Shown piece by piece: positions 51,463 through 59,407 of a stretch of DNA of 64,000 bases. Below the pieces are notes generated by a model. That model ran no database searches. It was not told where the DNA came from and was given only the letters and a program-made list of their open reading frames with translations. Each line of letters begins with the position of its first letter. Position 1 is the first letter of the stretch. The stretch spans positions 1-64,000 of the forward strand of contig NZ_JAHRXF010000013.1 of the NCBI RefSeq assembly GCF_019104725.1, written 5' to 3'. The translations under genes were made by a program, and so were the position numbers. This DNA comes from Streptomyces corallincola (lineage in GTDB: Bacteria > Actinomycetota > Actinomycetes > Streptomycetales > Streptomycetaceae).

Positions 51463-52565
51463 CTCTCGCCGCCGCAACCGATCTCGCCGCCGCGACCAAC
51501 GAGCACCTGGCGAACATCAGCAACACGCTGATCTACTCGTCGATGGCCGTCTACACGCTGGCCTTCTTCGCCCACATCCTGGAGTGGCTGTTCGGCAGCC
51601 GCAGCAAGGTCGCCCGCACCGCCGCCGCGCTCACCGCGGGCGGCAGCCGTCCGGCGGCCAAGGGCGCGCCCGCTGTCACCGTCCAGCAGGGCGGCTCGAC
51701 CACCGTGCTGGAGCGCCCGCAGGTCGTGGTCCGCGCGGCGGCCGGTGCGCGGGACGTCCCGGACGGCCCCGGCGCCCACGGCGGCGACGTGCAGGGCGAC
51801 CTGTTCGGCCGGGTCGCGGTCTCCCTCACCGTGCTGGCGTTCCTGGTGGAGCTGGCCGGTGTCGCCGCCCGCGCGGCCTCCGTGCAGCGCGCCCCCTGGG
51901 GCAACATGTACGAGTTCAACATCACCTTCTCCACGGTCGCCGTCGCCGTGTACCTCACGCTGCTGGCCCTGAAGAAGAACGTCCGCTGGCTCGGCCTGTT
52001 CCTGGTCACCACCGTGCTGCTCGACCTCGGCCTCGCGGTCACCGTGCTCTACACCGCCAGCGACCAGCTCGTCCCGGCCCTGCACTCGTACTGGCTGTAC
52101 ATCCACGTCTCCACCGCGATCTTCTGCGGCGCGGTCTTCTACGTCGGCGCGGTCGCCACGATCCTGTACCTCTTCAAGGACTCCTACGAGGCGAAGCTCC
52201 AGGCGGGCGGCAAGCCCGGCACCTTCGCCACCTCCGTGCTGGAGCGGCTGCCCGCCTCCGCCTCGCTGGACAAGTTCGCCTACCGGGTCAACGCGGCCGT
52301 CTTCCCGCTGTGGACGTTCACGATCATCGCGGGCGCCATCTGGGCGGGCGACGCGTGGGGCCGGTACTGGAACTGGGACCCCAAGGAGACCTGGTCCTTC
52401 ATCACCTGGGTCGCCTACGCCTGCTACCTGCACGCCCGCGCCACCGCCGGGTGGAAGGGCCGCAAGGCCGCCTACCTGGCGATGCTCGCCTTCGCCTGCT
52501 GGCTGTTCAACTACTACGGCGTCAACATCTTCGTCACCGGCAAGCACTCGTACGCGGGCGTCTGA
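51459..52565 (+). CDS. ccsB: CcsB (CcsA/ResC), cytochrome c haem ligase subunit
   Basis: This 368-residue protein has about eight transmembrane helices. The haem-handling tryptophan motif WGRYWNWDPKETWSFITW is near residue 305, with conserved His residues in flanking loops (LHSYWLYIHVSTAI, VTGKHSYAGV). A linker of about 75 residues rich in Gly and Val (residues 45-115) separates the first helix from the rest, longer than in compact homologues. GTG 51459 overlaps the ResB stop. It completes the System II operon, and the last residues match the conserved C-terminus of the family. Confidence 0.95.
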   Translation: MTLAAATDLAAATNEHLANISNTLIYSSMAVYTLAFFAHILEWLFGSRSKVARTAAALTAGGSRPAAKGAPAVTVQQGGSTTVLERPQVVVRAAAGARDVPDGPGAHGGDVQGDLFGRVAVSLTVLAFLVELAGVAARAASVQRAPWGNMYEFNITFSTVAVAVYLTLLALKKNVRWLGLFLVTTVLLDLGLAVTVLYTASDQLVPALHSYWLYIHVSTAIFCGAVFYVGAVATILYLFKDSYEAKLQAGGKPGTFATSVLERLPASASLDKFAYRVNAAVFPLWTFTIIAGAIWAGDAWGRYWNWDPKETWSFITWVAYACYLHARATAGWKGRKAAYLAMLAFACWLFNYYGVNIFVTGKHSYAGV

Positions 52566-52590
52566 ACCCCGCCTTTGGGACACTGGGCCC

Positions 52591-53031
52591 ATGAGCGGAG
52601 CCATCGAGCACTTCGGTCGGGAGAACCGGGCGGGCGGCGGCGGGGACGGGGACGCGCCCGGCAGCGCGCACCTGCTGCACTTCCTGGTGCGGCTGCCCCG
52701 CCGCATGGAGGAGGTCTGGGCGGCGGTGTCCACCGCCGAGGGGCTCGGGGAGTGGTTCGCCGCCGTGGACGTCCTCGAACCCCGCCTCGACGGCCTGATC
52801 GCGCTGCGCGGTCTCGGCTCGGGGCGGGTCACCGCCTGGGACGTGGACCGCGTCGCCGAGTACACCCTCGACGACGACCGCGCCGGAAAGCTCCGCTTCC
52901 ACCTGGAACGCGACGGCGACACCGGCAGCGTGCTCCGCTTCACCCACGAGTTCCGGGGCGAGGGCGGCGGCACCGAGGCCGCCTGGCGCATCCGCTTCGA
53001 GGACCTCGTCGCCGTACTCGAACGGCCGTAG
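52591..53031 (+). CDS. SRPBCC (START/Bet v1-like) domain protein
   Basis: This 146-residue cytosolic protein has a Gly-rich N-terminus of about 25 residues and then an SRPBCC fold: LLHFLVRLPRRMEEVWAAVST, EGLGEWFAAVDVLEPRLDG and RFTHEFRGEGGGTEAAWRIRFEDLVAVL. The pattern is that of AHSA1/polyketide cyclase-like ligand-binding proteins, which bind hydrophobic ligands. The true ligand is unknown. It starts 26 bases after ccsB and may be cotranscribed with the System II operon. Stop at 53031 is convergent with the condensation-domain gene. Confidence 0.82.
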   Translation: MSGAIEHFGRENRAGGGGDGDAPGSAHLLHFLVRLPRRMEEVWAAVSTAEGLGEWFAAVDVLEPRLDGLIALRGLGSGRVTAWDVDRVAEYTLDDDRAGKLRFHLERDGDTGSVLRFTHEFRGEGGGTEAAWRIRFEDLVAVLERP

Positions 53032-53078
53032 CGGCTCCGGTCTCCCCGGCCCCGCCCGTCCCCGCCCCGCCGGGTGCG

Positions 53079-54473
53079 CTACCCGGCCGCCGTCGCCGTC
53101 ATCAGGTCCCGCAGCCGCTCCACGTAGAGCCGCATGTTCTTCGCGGCCACGTCGGTGTCCGGGTAGCGGCTGGCCAGCCAGAGGCCGTCGTTCAGCCGGG
53201 TCACCCACACGCACACCTGGTCGCCGTACGACACCCGCAGCAGGGCGTGCGCGCGCTGCGCGGCCCAGTCGGCGGCACCGGGGACCCCGCGCGCGTCCAC
53301 GTACGACACGATCGAGTACAGGTCCGGCGAGGTGGGCGCGAAGTCGGCGCCGAGCAGGGACAGCACGCGGGCGATCGGCATCCGGGCCAGCGGGCGGGCG
53401 GCCTGGAGCTCGGCGCGCACCGCGCGCAGCGCGCTCGGCAGGTCCGGGGTCCCCGCCACCGGCACCTCGATCGGCGCCCCGCCCACGAACCAGCCCACCG
53501 CCTCCGTCCACCGCGTCTTCATCCGGGTGTGGAACGGCACGACCGTCCGGTACACCGACTGCCCGCCCAGCTCGTGCACGACCAGCCCGGTCGCCGCCAG
53601 CAGCCCGACCAGGCTGCCGCCGTACGCCCTGCAGTACGTCTCGAACGCGGCGGCCGTGTCCGCGTCCACCAGGGGCTCGCAGATCATCCGCTGCGGGGGC
53701 AGCGGGCCGCCGCCCGCCGGGTCCAGTCCCAGGTCCACCGGGAACGAGGGCAGGGTGCCGCCGCAGCGGCGGATGAACTCCCGCCAGCGGGCGACCACTT
53801 GGTGCCCGTCGTCGGCGCGGTCCGCGTCCGCGCGCTCCAGCTCGCAGAAGTCGATGTAGCTCGCCGCCGGGGTGCGCACCACCGCGCCGCGCCCCTCCAC
53901 GCCCGCCGTGTACAGCTCCGTGATCTCGGCGGGGATGCCGTGCAGGGAGTACGCGTCCACGTTGCTGTGGTCGAAGCCCATGCACACGGTGACCGAGTCG
54001 TCCCGGACCACCGCCGTGTAGATCAGGTTCGGCCAGCGCAGCGCGTCCGCCACGGTGTCGAAACGGTCCTGGAGGTACGCGGTCAGCGTCTCCGGGTCGG
54101 TGAACTCGCCCGCCTCCTCCCGGCGCAGCGACACGTCCTCCGCGTCCAGCGTGAACCTGCGCAGCTCCTCGCCCGCCCAGCGGAAGCCGCTGCGCAGCGT
54201 CTCGTGGCGCACCGTCCACTCCAGCAGGGCCCGTTGCAGCACGTCCAGATCGACCGGGCCGGGCAGGTCGAAGACCGTACCCAGCCACGTCGGCACGAAC
54301 AGGCCGCCCTCGCGGACGGCCCGGGCCGTCCGGATGTGCGACTCCTGGATGTAGGCCGGTGGGCGGGTGTCCTCCGGCAGGCCGTGCGCCCGCTCGACCG
54401 TGGCCGGGCTCAGCGTCCACTCCACGAGTCGTCCCGGTCGCATTCCGCACCGCTGGATGTCACTGATTCGCAC
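53079..54473 (-). CDS. Stand-alone condensation-domain (NRPS/PapA-like acyltransferase) protein
   Basis: This 464-residue protein consists of one condensation/acyltransferase domain, without adenylation or carrier domains. The catalytic motif of the family, HHxxxDG, appears as MGFDHSNVDAYSL near residue 150: the second His and the Asp are kept while the first His is Asp. The fold continues with TVVPFHTRMKTRWTEAVGWFVGGAPIEVPV near residue 318, resembling the second condensation motif. Such lone domains include PapA-type acyltransferases and condensation enzymes acting in trans. No NRPS, PKS or carrier gene is nearby, so its acceptor is unknown. GTG 54473 (MRISDIQRCGMRPGRLVEW) follows GGAGACCC. 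The 215-base region upstream is richer in A+T. Confidence 0.82.
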   Translation of the reverse strand: MRISDIQRCGMRPGRLVEWTLSPATVERAHGLPEDTRPPAYIQESHIRTARAVREGGLFVPTWLGTVFDLPGPVDLDVLQRALLEWTVRHETLRSGFRWAGEELRRFTLDAEDVSLRREEAGEFTDPETLTAYLQDRFDTVADALRWPNLIYTAVVRDDSVTVCMGFDHSNVDAYSLHGIPAEITELYTAGVEGRGAVVRTPAASYIDFCELERADADRADDGHQVVARWREFIRRCGGTLPSFPVDLGLDPAGGGPLPPQRMICEPLVDADTAAAFETYCRAYGGSLVGLLAATGLVVHELGGQSVYRTVVPFHTRMKTRWTEAVGWFVGGAPIEVPVAGTPDLPSALRAVRAELQAARPLARMPIARVLSLLGADFAPTSPDLYSIVSYVDARGVPGAADWAAQRAHALLRVSYGDQVCVWVTRLNDGLWLASRYPDTDVAAKNMRLYVERLRDLMTATAAG

Positions 54474-54688
54474 GGGTCTCCGATCACCGAAGAGGTCCTT
54501 CTTTTGCGGGCCTCTCCTGCAAGGCAATGCCGTTCAGCGTGAGCGGGACATGCGTCTTGGGCGCATTTCAGCGGAACGTGTGGTGGGGCGAACGGGGAAG
54601 TGAATTACGGCGGGTCAGGTTCTGGCGCGGGGTCGTCCCCGGGCGCGGGCCCGCCGCGGCTCGTCGCGCGGCTTCCCGGTCGGGGCGC

Positions 54689-55138
54689 CTACGCGCCGAT
54701 GTCCTCGTTCCACAGGGCCGGGTGGGCGGTGACGAAGTCGCGCATCAGCGAGACGCACTCCCGGTCGTCCAGCAGGACGATCTCCACACCGTGTTCCGCG
54801 AGCCAGTCGTGGCCGCCCCGGAAGGTGGTCGCCTCGCCGATGACGACGCGGGAGATGCCGAACTGGCGGACGAGGCCGCTGCAGTACCAGCAGGGGGAGA
54901 GGGTGGTGACCATCGTCGTACCCCGGTAGGCGCGCAGGCGACCGGCGGCGCGGAAGGCGGCCGTCTCCGCGTGCAGGGAGGGGTCACCGTCCTGGACACG
55001 GCGGTTGTGGCCCCGGCCGAGGAGGGTGCCGTCGGGGCCGTAGAGCGCGGCGCCGATCGGGATGCCGCCCTCGGCGAGCCCGGCGCGCGCTTCGGCGAGG
55101 GCGACGGGCAGGAGGGTACGTGCCTGGGCCTCGTCCAT
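54689..55138 (-). CDS. Nucleoside/cytosine deaminase-family protein
   Basis: This 149-residue zinc-dependent deaminase has GGIPIGAALYGPDG, the zinc-binding and proton-transfer motif SLHAETAAFRAAG near residue 54 (His ligand and catalytic Glu) and the second zinc motif LSPCWYCSGLVRQFG near residue 80 (two Cys ligands). Length and pattern resemble yeast-type cytosine deaminase and the related nucleoside deaminases of pyrimidine or purine salvage; the exact base is not certain. ATG 55138 is preceded by GAGGGGGAA; a GTG at 55141 is possible. The PLDc_N gene is 10 bases upstream on the same strand, forming a small operon. Confidence 0.9.
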   Translation of the reverse strand: MDEAQARTLLPVALAEARAGLAEGGIPIGAALYGPDGTLLGRGHNRRVQDGDPSLHAETAAFRAAGRLRAYRGTTMVTTLSPCWYCSGLVRQFGISRVVIGEATTFRGGHDWLAEHGVEIVLLDDRECVSLMRDFVTAHPALWNEDIGA

Positions 55139-55148
55139 CACTTCCCCC

Positions 55149-55442
55149 TCAGTCCTCGTCCTTCTTCAACGACCGCAGGAACTCCGGATTGTCGTCCGGC
55201 GCCACCCAGCCCGCCGTGCGGCGCCGGGGCGCGAAGGGCGACGTGCCGCTCGCCGGGCTCCGCCTCTTCCCCGCGATCAGCCACGCCACCGGCCCGACCA
55301 GCACCTCCCCGAACAGCAGGATCACGATCACCCACACCACCTTCGGCAGATGGCGCACCTCGTGCGCCGGGGTGTTCAGGCAGTCCACGAAGGCGTAGAT
55401 CCACAGGGCCAGGACCAGGAGGAGGGGGAGATACCTGAGCAT
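55149..55442 (-). CDS. PLDc_N domain small membrane protein
   Basis: This 97-residue membrane protein has two hydrophobic segments, MLRYLPLLLVLALWIYAFVDCL and LPKVVWVIVILLFGEVLVGPVAWLIAGKRR, connected by a short loop; this is the PLDc_N (phospholipase D N-terminal-like) pattern, usually found without any enzymatic domain. The tail is polar and ends SLKKDED. Its function is unknown. It starts at ATG 55442 with GGAGGGGGAGAT upstream and runs 10 bases short of the deaminase start. Confidence 0.85.
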   Translation of the reverse strand: MLRYLPLLLVLALWIYAFVDCLNTPAHEVRHLPKVVWVIVILLFGEVLVGPVAWLIAGKRRSPASGTSPFAPRRRTAGWVAPDDNPEFLRSLKKDED

Positions 55443-55598
55443 GACCGAGTGGACTCCCGGAGAGCTGGGCGGCTGGGGCGGCCAGGCTATCGGGTGGCGC
55501 CCCGCGCCGGGCCCGATCGTGTGCCCCGGCGGTGCCCCGCCCCGCGCCCCGGTGACCCGGTGGCCCGAGCTCCGGGCCGGGTGGCCGATACTGGAGGC

Positions 55599-57056
55599 AT
55601 GGCTTACGACGATCTTCGCTCTCTGCTCAGGGCGCTGGAGCGCGAGGGCGACCTCAAGCGCATCAAGGCCGAGGTGGACCCGTACCTGGAGGTCGGGGAG
55701 ATCGTGGACCGGGTGCAGAAGGCGGGCGGACCGGCGCTGCTGTTCGAGAACGTGAAGGGCTCGGCGATGCCGCTGGCCATGAACGTGTTCGGCACCGACC
55801 GGCGGCTGCTGAAGGCACTGGGGCTGACCTCGTACGCGGAGATCTCGGAGAAGATCGGCGGGCTGCTGCGCCCGGAGCTGCCGCACGGCTTCGTGGGCGT
55901 GCGCGAGGCGTTCGGGAAGCTCGGCGCGATGGCGCACGTACCGCCGAAGAAGGTGAAGGCGGAGAGCGCGCCCGTGCAGGAGGTCGTGCTGCGCGGCGAC
56001 GACGTGGACCTCGACCGGCTGCCCGCGCTGTTCACCTGGCCGCAGGACGGCGGCTCCTTCTTCAACCTCGGGCTGACCCACACCAAGGACCCCGAGTCCG
56101 GTGTCCGCAACCTCGGGCTGTACCGCCTCCAGCGGCACGACAGGCGGACCATCGGGATGCACTGGCAGATCCACAAGGACAGCCGCAACCACTACCAGGT
56201 GGCCGCCCGCCGGGGCGAGCGGCTGCCGGTCGCCATCGCCTTCGGCTGCCCGCCCGCCGTCACCTACGCCTCCACCGCCCCGCTCCCCGGCGACATCGAC
56301 GAGTATCTGTTCGCCGGGTTCGTCGCGGGCAGGCGGATCGAGATGGTGGACTGCAAGACCGTCCCGCTCCAGGTGCCCGCGAACGCCGAGGTGGTGCTGG
56401 AGGGGTGGCTGGAGCCCGGGGAGACGCTGCCGGAGGGCCCGTTCGGGGACCACACCGGTTTCTACACCCCGCAGGAACCGTTCCCCGCGCTCACCATCGA
56501 CTGCGTGACCATGCGGCGGCGTCCGCTGCTCCAGTCCATCGTGGTCGGGCGCCCGCCCACCGAGGACGGGCCGCTGGGCCGGGCCACGGAACGGTTCTTC
56601 CTGCCGCTGCTGAAGATCATCGTCCCGGACATCGTGGACTACCACCTCCCCGAGGCGGGCGGCTTCCACAACTGCGCGATCGTCTCGATCGACAAGAAGT
56701 ACCCCAAGCACGCGCAGAAGGTCATGCACGCGATCTGGGGCGCGCACATGATGTCCCTGACGAAGCTCATCGTCGTCGTGGACGCCGACTGCGATGTGCA
56801 CGACCTGCACGAGGTCGCCTGGCGGGCGCTGGGCAACACCGACTACGGCCGTGACCTCACCGTCGTCGAAGGACCCGTCGATCATCTCGACCACGCCTCC
56901 TACCAGCAGTTCTGGGGCGGCAAGGCGGGCATCGACGCCACCCGCAAACTCCCCGAGGAGGGGTACACCCGTGACGGCGGCTGGCCGGAGATGGTCCTCT
57001 CCGACCCGGCCACGGCCGAACGGGTCAGCAAGCGCTGGAAGGAGTACGGGCTGTGA
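55599..57056 (+). CDS. mqnL: UbiD-family menaquinone biosynthesis decarboxylase
   Basis: This 485-residue prenylated-FMN-dependent decarboxylase acts in the futalosine (MqnA-E) route to menaquinone, removing the carboxyl group from the prenylated naphthoate intermediate. UbiD-type features include NVKGSAMPLAMNVFGTDRR, GMHWQIHKDSRNHYQ near residue 187 (cofactor-binding Arg/His region), VLEGWLEPGETLPEGPFGDHTGFY (the catalytic Glu-Arg-Glu area near residue 270) and DYHLPEAGGFHNCAIVSI. ATG 55599 gives MAYDDLRSLLRALE. GGAGG is only 1 base upstream, so a different start or coupled translation is possible. The end overlaps a 30-codon ORF (57053-57145) that leads into mqnP. Confidence 0.9.
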   Translation: MAYDDLRSLLRALEREGDLKRIKAEVDPYLEVGEIVDRVQKAGGPALLFENVKGSAMPLAMNVFGTDRRLLKALGLTSYAEISEKIGGLLRPELPHGFVGVREAFGKLGAMAHVPPKKVKAESAPVQEVVLRGDDVDLDRLPALFTWPQDGGSFFNLGLTHTKDPESGVRNLGLYRLQRHDRRTIGMHWQIHKDSRNHYQVAARRGERLPVAIAFGCPPAVTYASTAPLPGDIDEYLFAGFVAGRRIEMVDCKTVPLQVPANAEVVLEGWLEPGETLPEGPFGDHTGFYTPQEPFPALTIDCVTMRRRPLLQSIVVGRPPTEDGPLGRATERFFLPLLKIIVPDIVDYHLPEAGGFHNCAIVSIDKKYPKHAQKVMHAIWGAHMMSLTKLIVVVDADCDVHDLHEVAWRALGNTDYGRDLTVVEGPVDHLDHASYQQFWGGKAGIDATRKLPEEGYTRDGGWPEMVLSDPATAERVSKRWKEYGL

Positions 57057-57145
57057 GGGGTGCGACCATGCGGATGCGGGTGAAGGACAGCGCGGAGCCG
57101 GGGTTTCCCCGCACGCGCGGGGTTGATCCGGAGTACGGACTGTGA
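57053..57145 (+). CDS. Possible 30-codon ORF bridging mqnL and mqnP
   Basis: A GTG at 57053 overlaps the mqnL stop (GTGA) and opens a frame of 30 codons, MRGATMRMRVKDSAEPGFP then RTRGVDPEYGL and TGA; that TGA overlaps the mqnP GTG (GTGA). Its last residues (EYGL) repeat the mqnL C-terminus. No ribosome binding site or homologue is known to me. It may simply be a translational bridge that preserves coupling after the 89-base insertion, so I call it with low confidence as a real product. Confidence 0.35.
   Translation: MRGATMRMRVKDSAEPGFPRTRGVDPEYGL
57102..57130 (+). repeat. Solitary type I-E-like CRISPR repeat
   Basis: The 29 bases from 57102 have the stem CCCCGC-ACGC-GCGGGG (57107-57122) flanked by GGTTT on the left and TTGATCCG on the right. 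This is close to the actinobacterial type I-E repeat pattern GTnnTCCCCGC-n4-GCGGGGnTGATCCG, with identical stem and 3' end. Only one copy is present, with no spacers, leader or cas genes in the window, so it is not an array. It lies inside the bridging ORF between mqnL and mqnP. Confidence 0.6.
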
Positions 57146-58041
57146 GCACCGCCGCCGCCCTCCCGCAGCCGGGCCGCACCAAGGCGTTCCTGCGCCTGGT
57201 GATGATCGAGCACTCGGTCTTCGCGCTGCCCTTCGCCTACATCGCCGCGCTGACCGCGATGTACGAGTGGGACCGGAGCGTCCACTGGGTCCGGCTGCTG
57301 CTGGTCACCGTCTGCATGGTCGGTCTGCGCACCTTCGCGATGGCCGTGAACCGGATCATCGACCGCGAGATCGACGCCCGTAACCCGCGCACCGCGCGGC
57401 GCGAGCTGGTCACCGGCGCGATGTCGGTACGGCACGCGTGGACCGGCGCGCTGATCGCGCTGGCCGTCTTCCTGGGCGCCGCCGCGCTGCTGAACCCGCT
57501 CTGCCTGGCGCTGGCGCCGGTCGCGGTGATCCCGATGGTGGTCTATCCGTACGGCAAGCGGTTCACCAACTTCCCGCAGGCCATCCTGGGGCTGGCCCAG
57601 GCGATGGGCCCCATCGGGGGCTGGCTCGCCATCTCCGGGACCTGGTCGTGGGACGCGGTGATTCTCGGGCTCGCGGTCGGCATCTGGATCGGCGGCTTCG
57701 ACCTGATCTACGCGTGCCAGGACGTGGAGACCGACCGGGAGATCGGCGTCCGCTCGGTCCCGGCCCGCTTCGGCATCCCGGCCGCCATCCGGGGCGCCCG
57801 CGCCTGCCACGCGGTCACCACCGGGCTCTTCGTCTGGTACGGCCTGGCCACCCACGCGGGCGCCTTCTTCTGGCTGGGTCTGGTGATCGTCGCCGGTGCG
57901 TTCGTCTACGAGCACCGCATCGTCCGCCCGCACGACCTGTCCCGTCTGAACAGGGCGTTCTTCAGCGTCAACGGGTTCCTCGGGATCAGCCTGTTCGTCT
58001 GCGCGCTGATCGACCTGATCGTCCGGGGGCTCCGCTTCTGA
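57142..58041 (+). CDS. mqnP: UbiA-family prenyltransferase (menaquinone biosynthesis)
   Basis: This 299-residue integral membrane enzyme attaches a polyprenyl chain to the dihydroxynaphthoate precursor of menaquinone in the futalosine pathway. It has about eight transmembrane segments. The first Asp-rich motif is AVNRIIDREIDARNPRTARRE near residue 70 (Mg2+/pyrophosphate site) and the second is ACQDVETDREIGVRSVPARFG near residue 192. GTG 57142 overlaps the upstream 30-codon ORF. The symbol mqnP is used for this prenyltransferase in streptomycetes. Confidence 0.9.
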   Translation: MSTAAALPQPGRTKAFLRLVMIEHSVFALPFAYIAALTAMYEWDRSVHWVRLLLVTVCMVGLRTFAMAVNRIIDREIDARNPRTARRELVTGAMSVRHAWTGALIALAVFLGAAALLNPLCLALAPVAVIPMVVYPYGKRFTNFPQAILGLAQAMGPIGGWLAISGTWSWDAVILGLAVGIWIGGFDLIYACQDVETDREIGVRSVPARFGIPAAIRGARACHAVTTGLFVWYGLATHAGAFFWLGLVIVAGAFVYEHRIVRPHDLSRLNRAFFSVNGFLGISLFVCALIDLIVRGLRF

Positions 58042-58109
58042 GCCCCGGCGCCCCCCGGCGGGCGTACGGCGCGGCCTGAGCATGTGCCGTACGCCGGTAC
58101 GCTCAAGGT

Positions 58110-58796
58110 GTGAACGCAGGAGAATCGCAGCGCGCGCCTTGGATCGTGGGGGTGTCCGGAGCTTCCGGGACGCCGTACGCGGCGGCTGTGCTGCGGGCGC
58201 TGCTCGCGGCCGGTGAGGACGTGGACCTGGTGGTCAGCCGGGCCTCCCGGCTGACGCTGCTGGACGAGACGGGCATCTCCTTCCGGGACGCGCACTGGCG
58301 TGCCGACCTGGGGGAGTGGCTGGCACGCGGCGCCGACGGCAAGCCGGACACCTTCCGCGTGGACCTCGCCCGCGTGCGGTACTGGAACGCGGGCGACCTC
58401 GCGGCCGGGCCGTCCTCCGGGTCGTACCCGGCGCGCGGGATGCTGATCGTGCCCGCCTCCACGGCGTGCGTCGCCGGGGTCGCGCTCGGGCTCTCCAAGG
58501 ACCTGCTCCAGCGGGCGGCGAGCGTCACCCTCAAGGAGCGCAGGCCGCTGGTGGTCGCCGTCCGCGAGACCCCGCTGAACGGGCAGACGCTGCGCCACCT
58601 CGTCGCGCTCGACGACGCCGGGGCGAGCGTGGTGCCCGCCTCGCCCGCCTTCTACGCGGGCGCCACCCACATCCAGGACCTTGTGGACTTCGTCGCCGGG
58701 CGGGTGCTGGACGCGGCGGGCGTACGGCACGGGCTGTACCGGCGCTGGACCGGCGAACTCGGCGGCGCCGCCGGTGACGGTCCCGCCGCCGGGTAG
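58110..58796 (+). CDS. mqnM: UbiX-family flavin prenyltransferase
   Basis: This 228-residue flavoprotein makes prenylated FMN, the cofactor of the UbiD-type decarboxylase MqnL. The FMN-binding start IVGVSGASGTPYAAAVLRAL, the conserved MLIVPASTACVAGVALGLSKDLLQRAA near residue 111, the RPLVVAVRETPLN motif near residue 149 and HLVALDDAGASVVPASPAFY near residue 170 are diagnostic. GTG 58110 is chosen. A Gly/Ala/Pro-rich tail of about 12 residues follows the domain. It is 68 bases after mqnP and forms a functional set with mqnL. Confidence 0.92.
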   Translation: MNAGESQRAPWIVGVSGASGTPYAAAVLRALLAAGEDVDLVVSRASRLTLLDETGISFRDAHWRADLGEWLARGADGKPDTFRVDLARVRYWNAGDLAAGPSSGSYPARGMLIVPASTACVAGVALGLSKDLLQRAASVTLKERRPLVVAVRETPLNGQTLRHLVALDDAGASVVPASPAFYAGATHIQDLVDFVAGRVLDAAGVRHGLYRRWTGELGGAAGDGPAAG

Positions 58797-58890
58797 TACG
58801 GCTCGGCGCCCGGCGGGAACCGCGCCGTCGGCGCCGTACCTCTCAACACTTCGGGAACTTCTGACAACTCCAGGGGAAGGCTTCGATCGC

Positions 58891-59346
58891 ATGGACGCGG
58901 TGGACAGGCAGCTCATCCAGGCCCTCAGGGAGAACGGCCGGGCCTCCTACGCGGAGCTGGGGCGCCTCGTCGGCCTGTCGGGACCCAGCGTCACCGACCG
59001 CATCAACCGGCTGGAGGCCGCCGGGGTCATCACCGGGTACCGGGCGACCGTGGACTCGGCCTCGCTCGGCCTCGGGGTGACGGCCCTGATCGGCATCTCG
59101 CTCTCCGACGCCGCCGACCACGAGGACGTGGCGCAGCGGCTGAAGGACCTCCCGGAGATCGAGGACTGCTGGTTCATCGCGGGCGACGACTCGTACATGC
59201 TGAAGGTGCGGGTCGGGGACGTGGACGGGCTGGAGCGGACGATCCGGCGGCTGTCCGGCACCAAGGGCGTCTCCCGGACCCGGACCACCATCGTGCTCTC
59301 CACCAAGTGGGAGAACCGGGTCGGGGAGCTGCCCGAGGAGGTCTGA
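58891..59346 (+). CDS. Lrp/AsnC-family transcriptional regulator
   Basis: This 151-residue regulator has an N-terminal helix-turn-helix (MDAVDRQLIQALRENGRASYAELGRLVGLSGPSVTDRI) and a C-terminal RAM effector domain (LIGISLSDAADHEDVAQRLKDLPEIEDCWFIAGDDSYMLKVRV). Such proteins bind amino acids or related metabolites and act as oligomers. ATG 58891 follows GGGGAAGG by about 10 bases. Lying between mqnM and mqnE, it may control the menaquinone genes, but this is inferred from position only. Confidence 0.93.
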   Translation: MDAVDRQLIQALRENGRASYAELGRLVGLSGPSVTDRINRLEAAGVITGYRATVDSASLGLGVTALIGISLSDAADHEDVAQRLKDLPEIEDCWFIAGDDSYMLKVRVGDVDGLERTIRRLSGTKGVSRTRTTIVLSTKWENRVGELPEEV

Positions 59347-59407
59347 CGGGCGGGGCTGTGAGCAGGGAGTACCGTGGGTGACCGGGTTGTCGTCGAAAGG
59401 TGTGGGC

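Larger units (their letters stand above)
57041..57146. repeat. 17-base direct repeats bounding an 89-base insertion-like segment
   Basis: GGAGTACGGGCTGTGAG at 57041-57057 (end of mqnL) recurs as GGAGTACGGACTGTGAG at 57130-57146 (start of mqnP) with one mismatch, 89 bases apart. The first copy encodes the mqnL C-terminus (EYGL, stop) and contains the GTGA where the next start would normally overlap. The arrangement looks as if a segment was inserted with duplication of the mqnL/mqnP junction, or as if the junction was duplicated and filled. Confidence 0.8.

Noticed and set aside
57102..57130. CRISPR array call at the mqnL-mqnP junction
   Set aside because: Only one repeat-like unit is present and there are no spacers or cas genes; it is listed as a solitary repeat instead.
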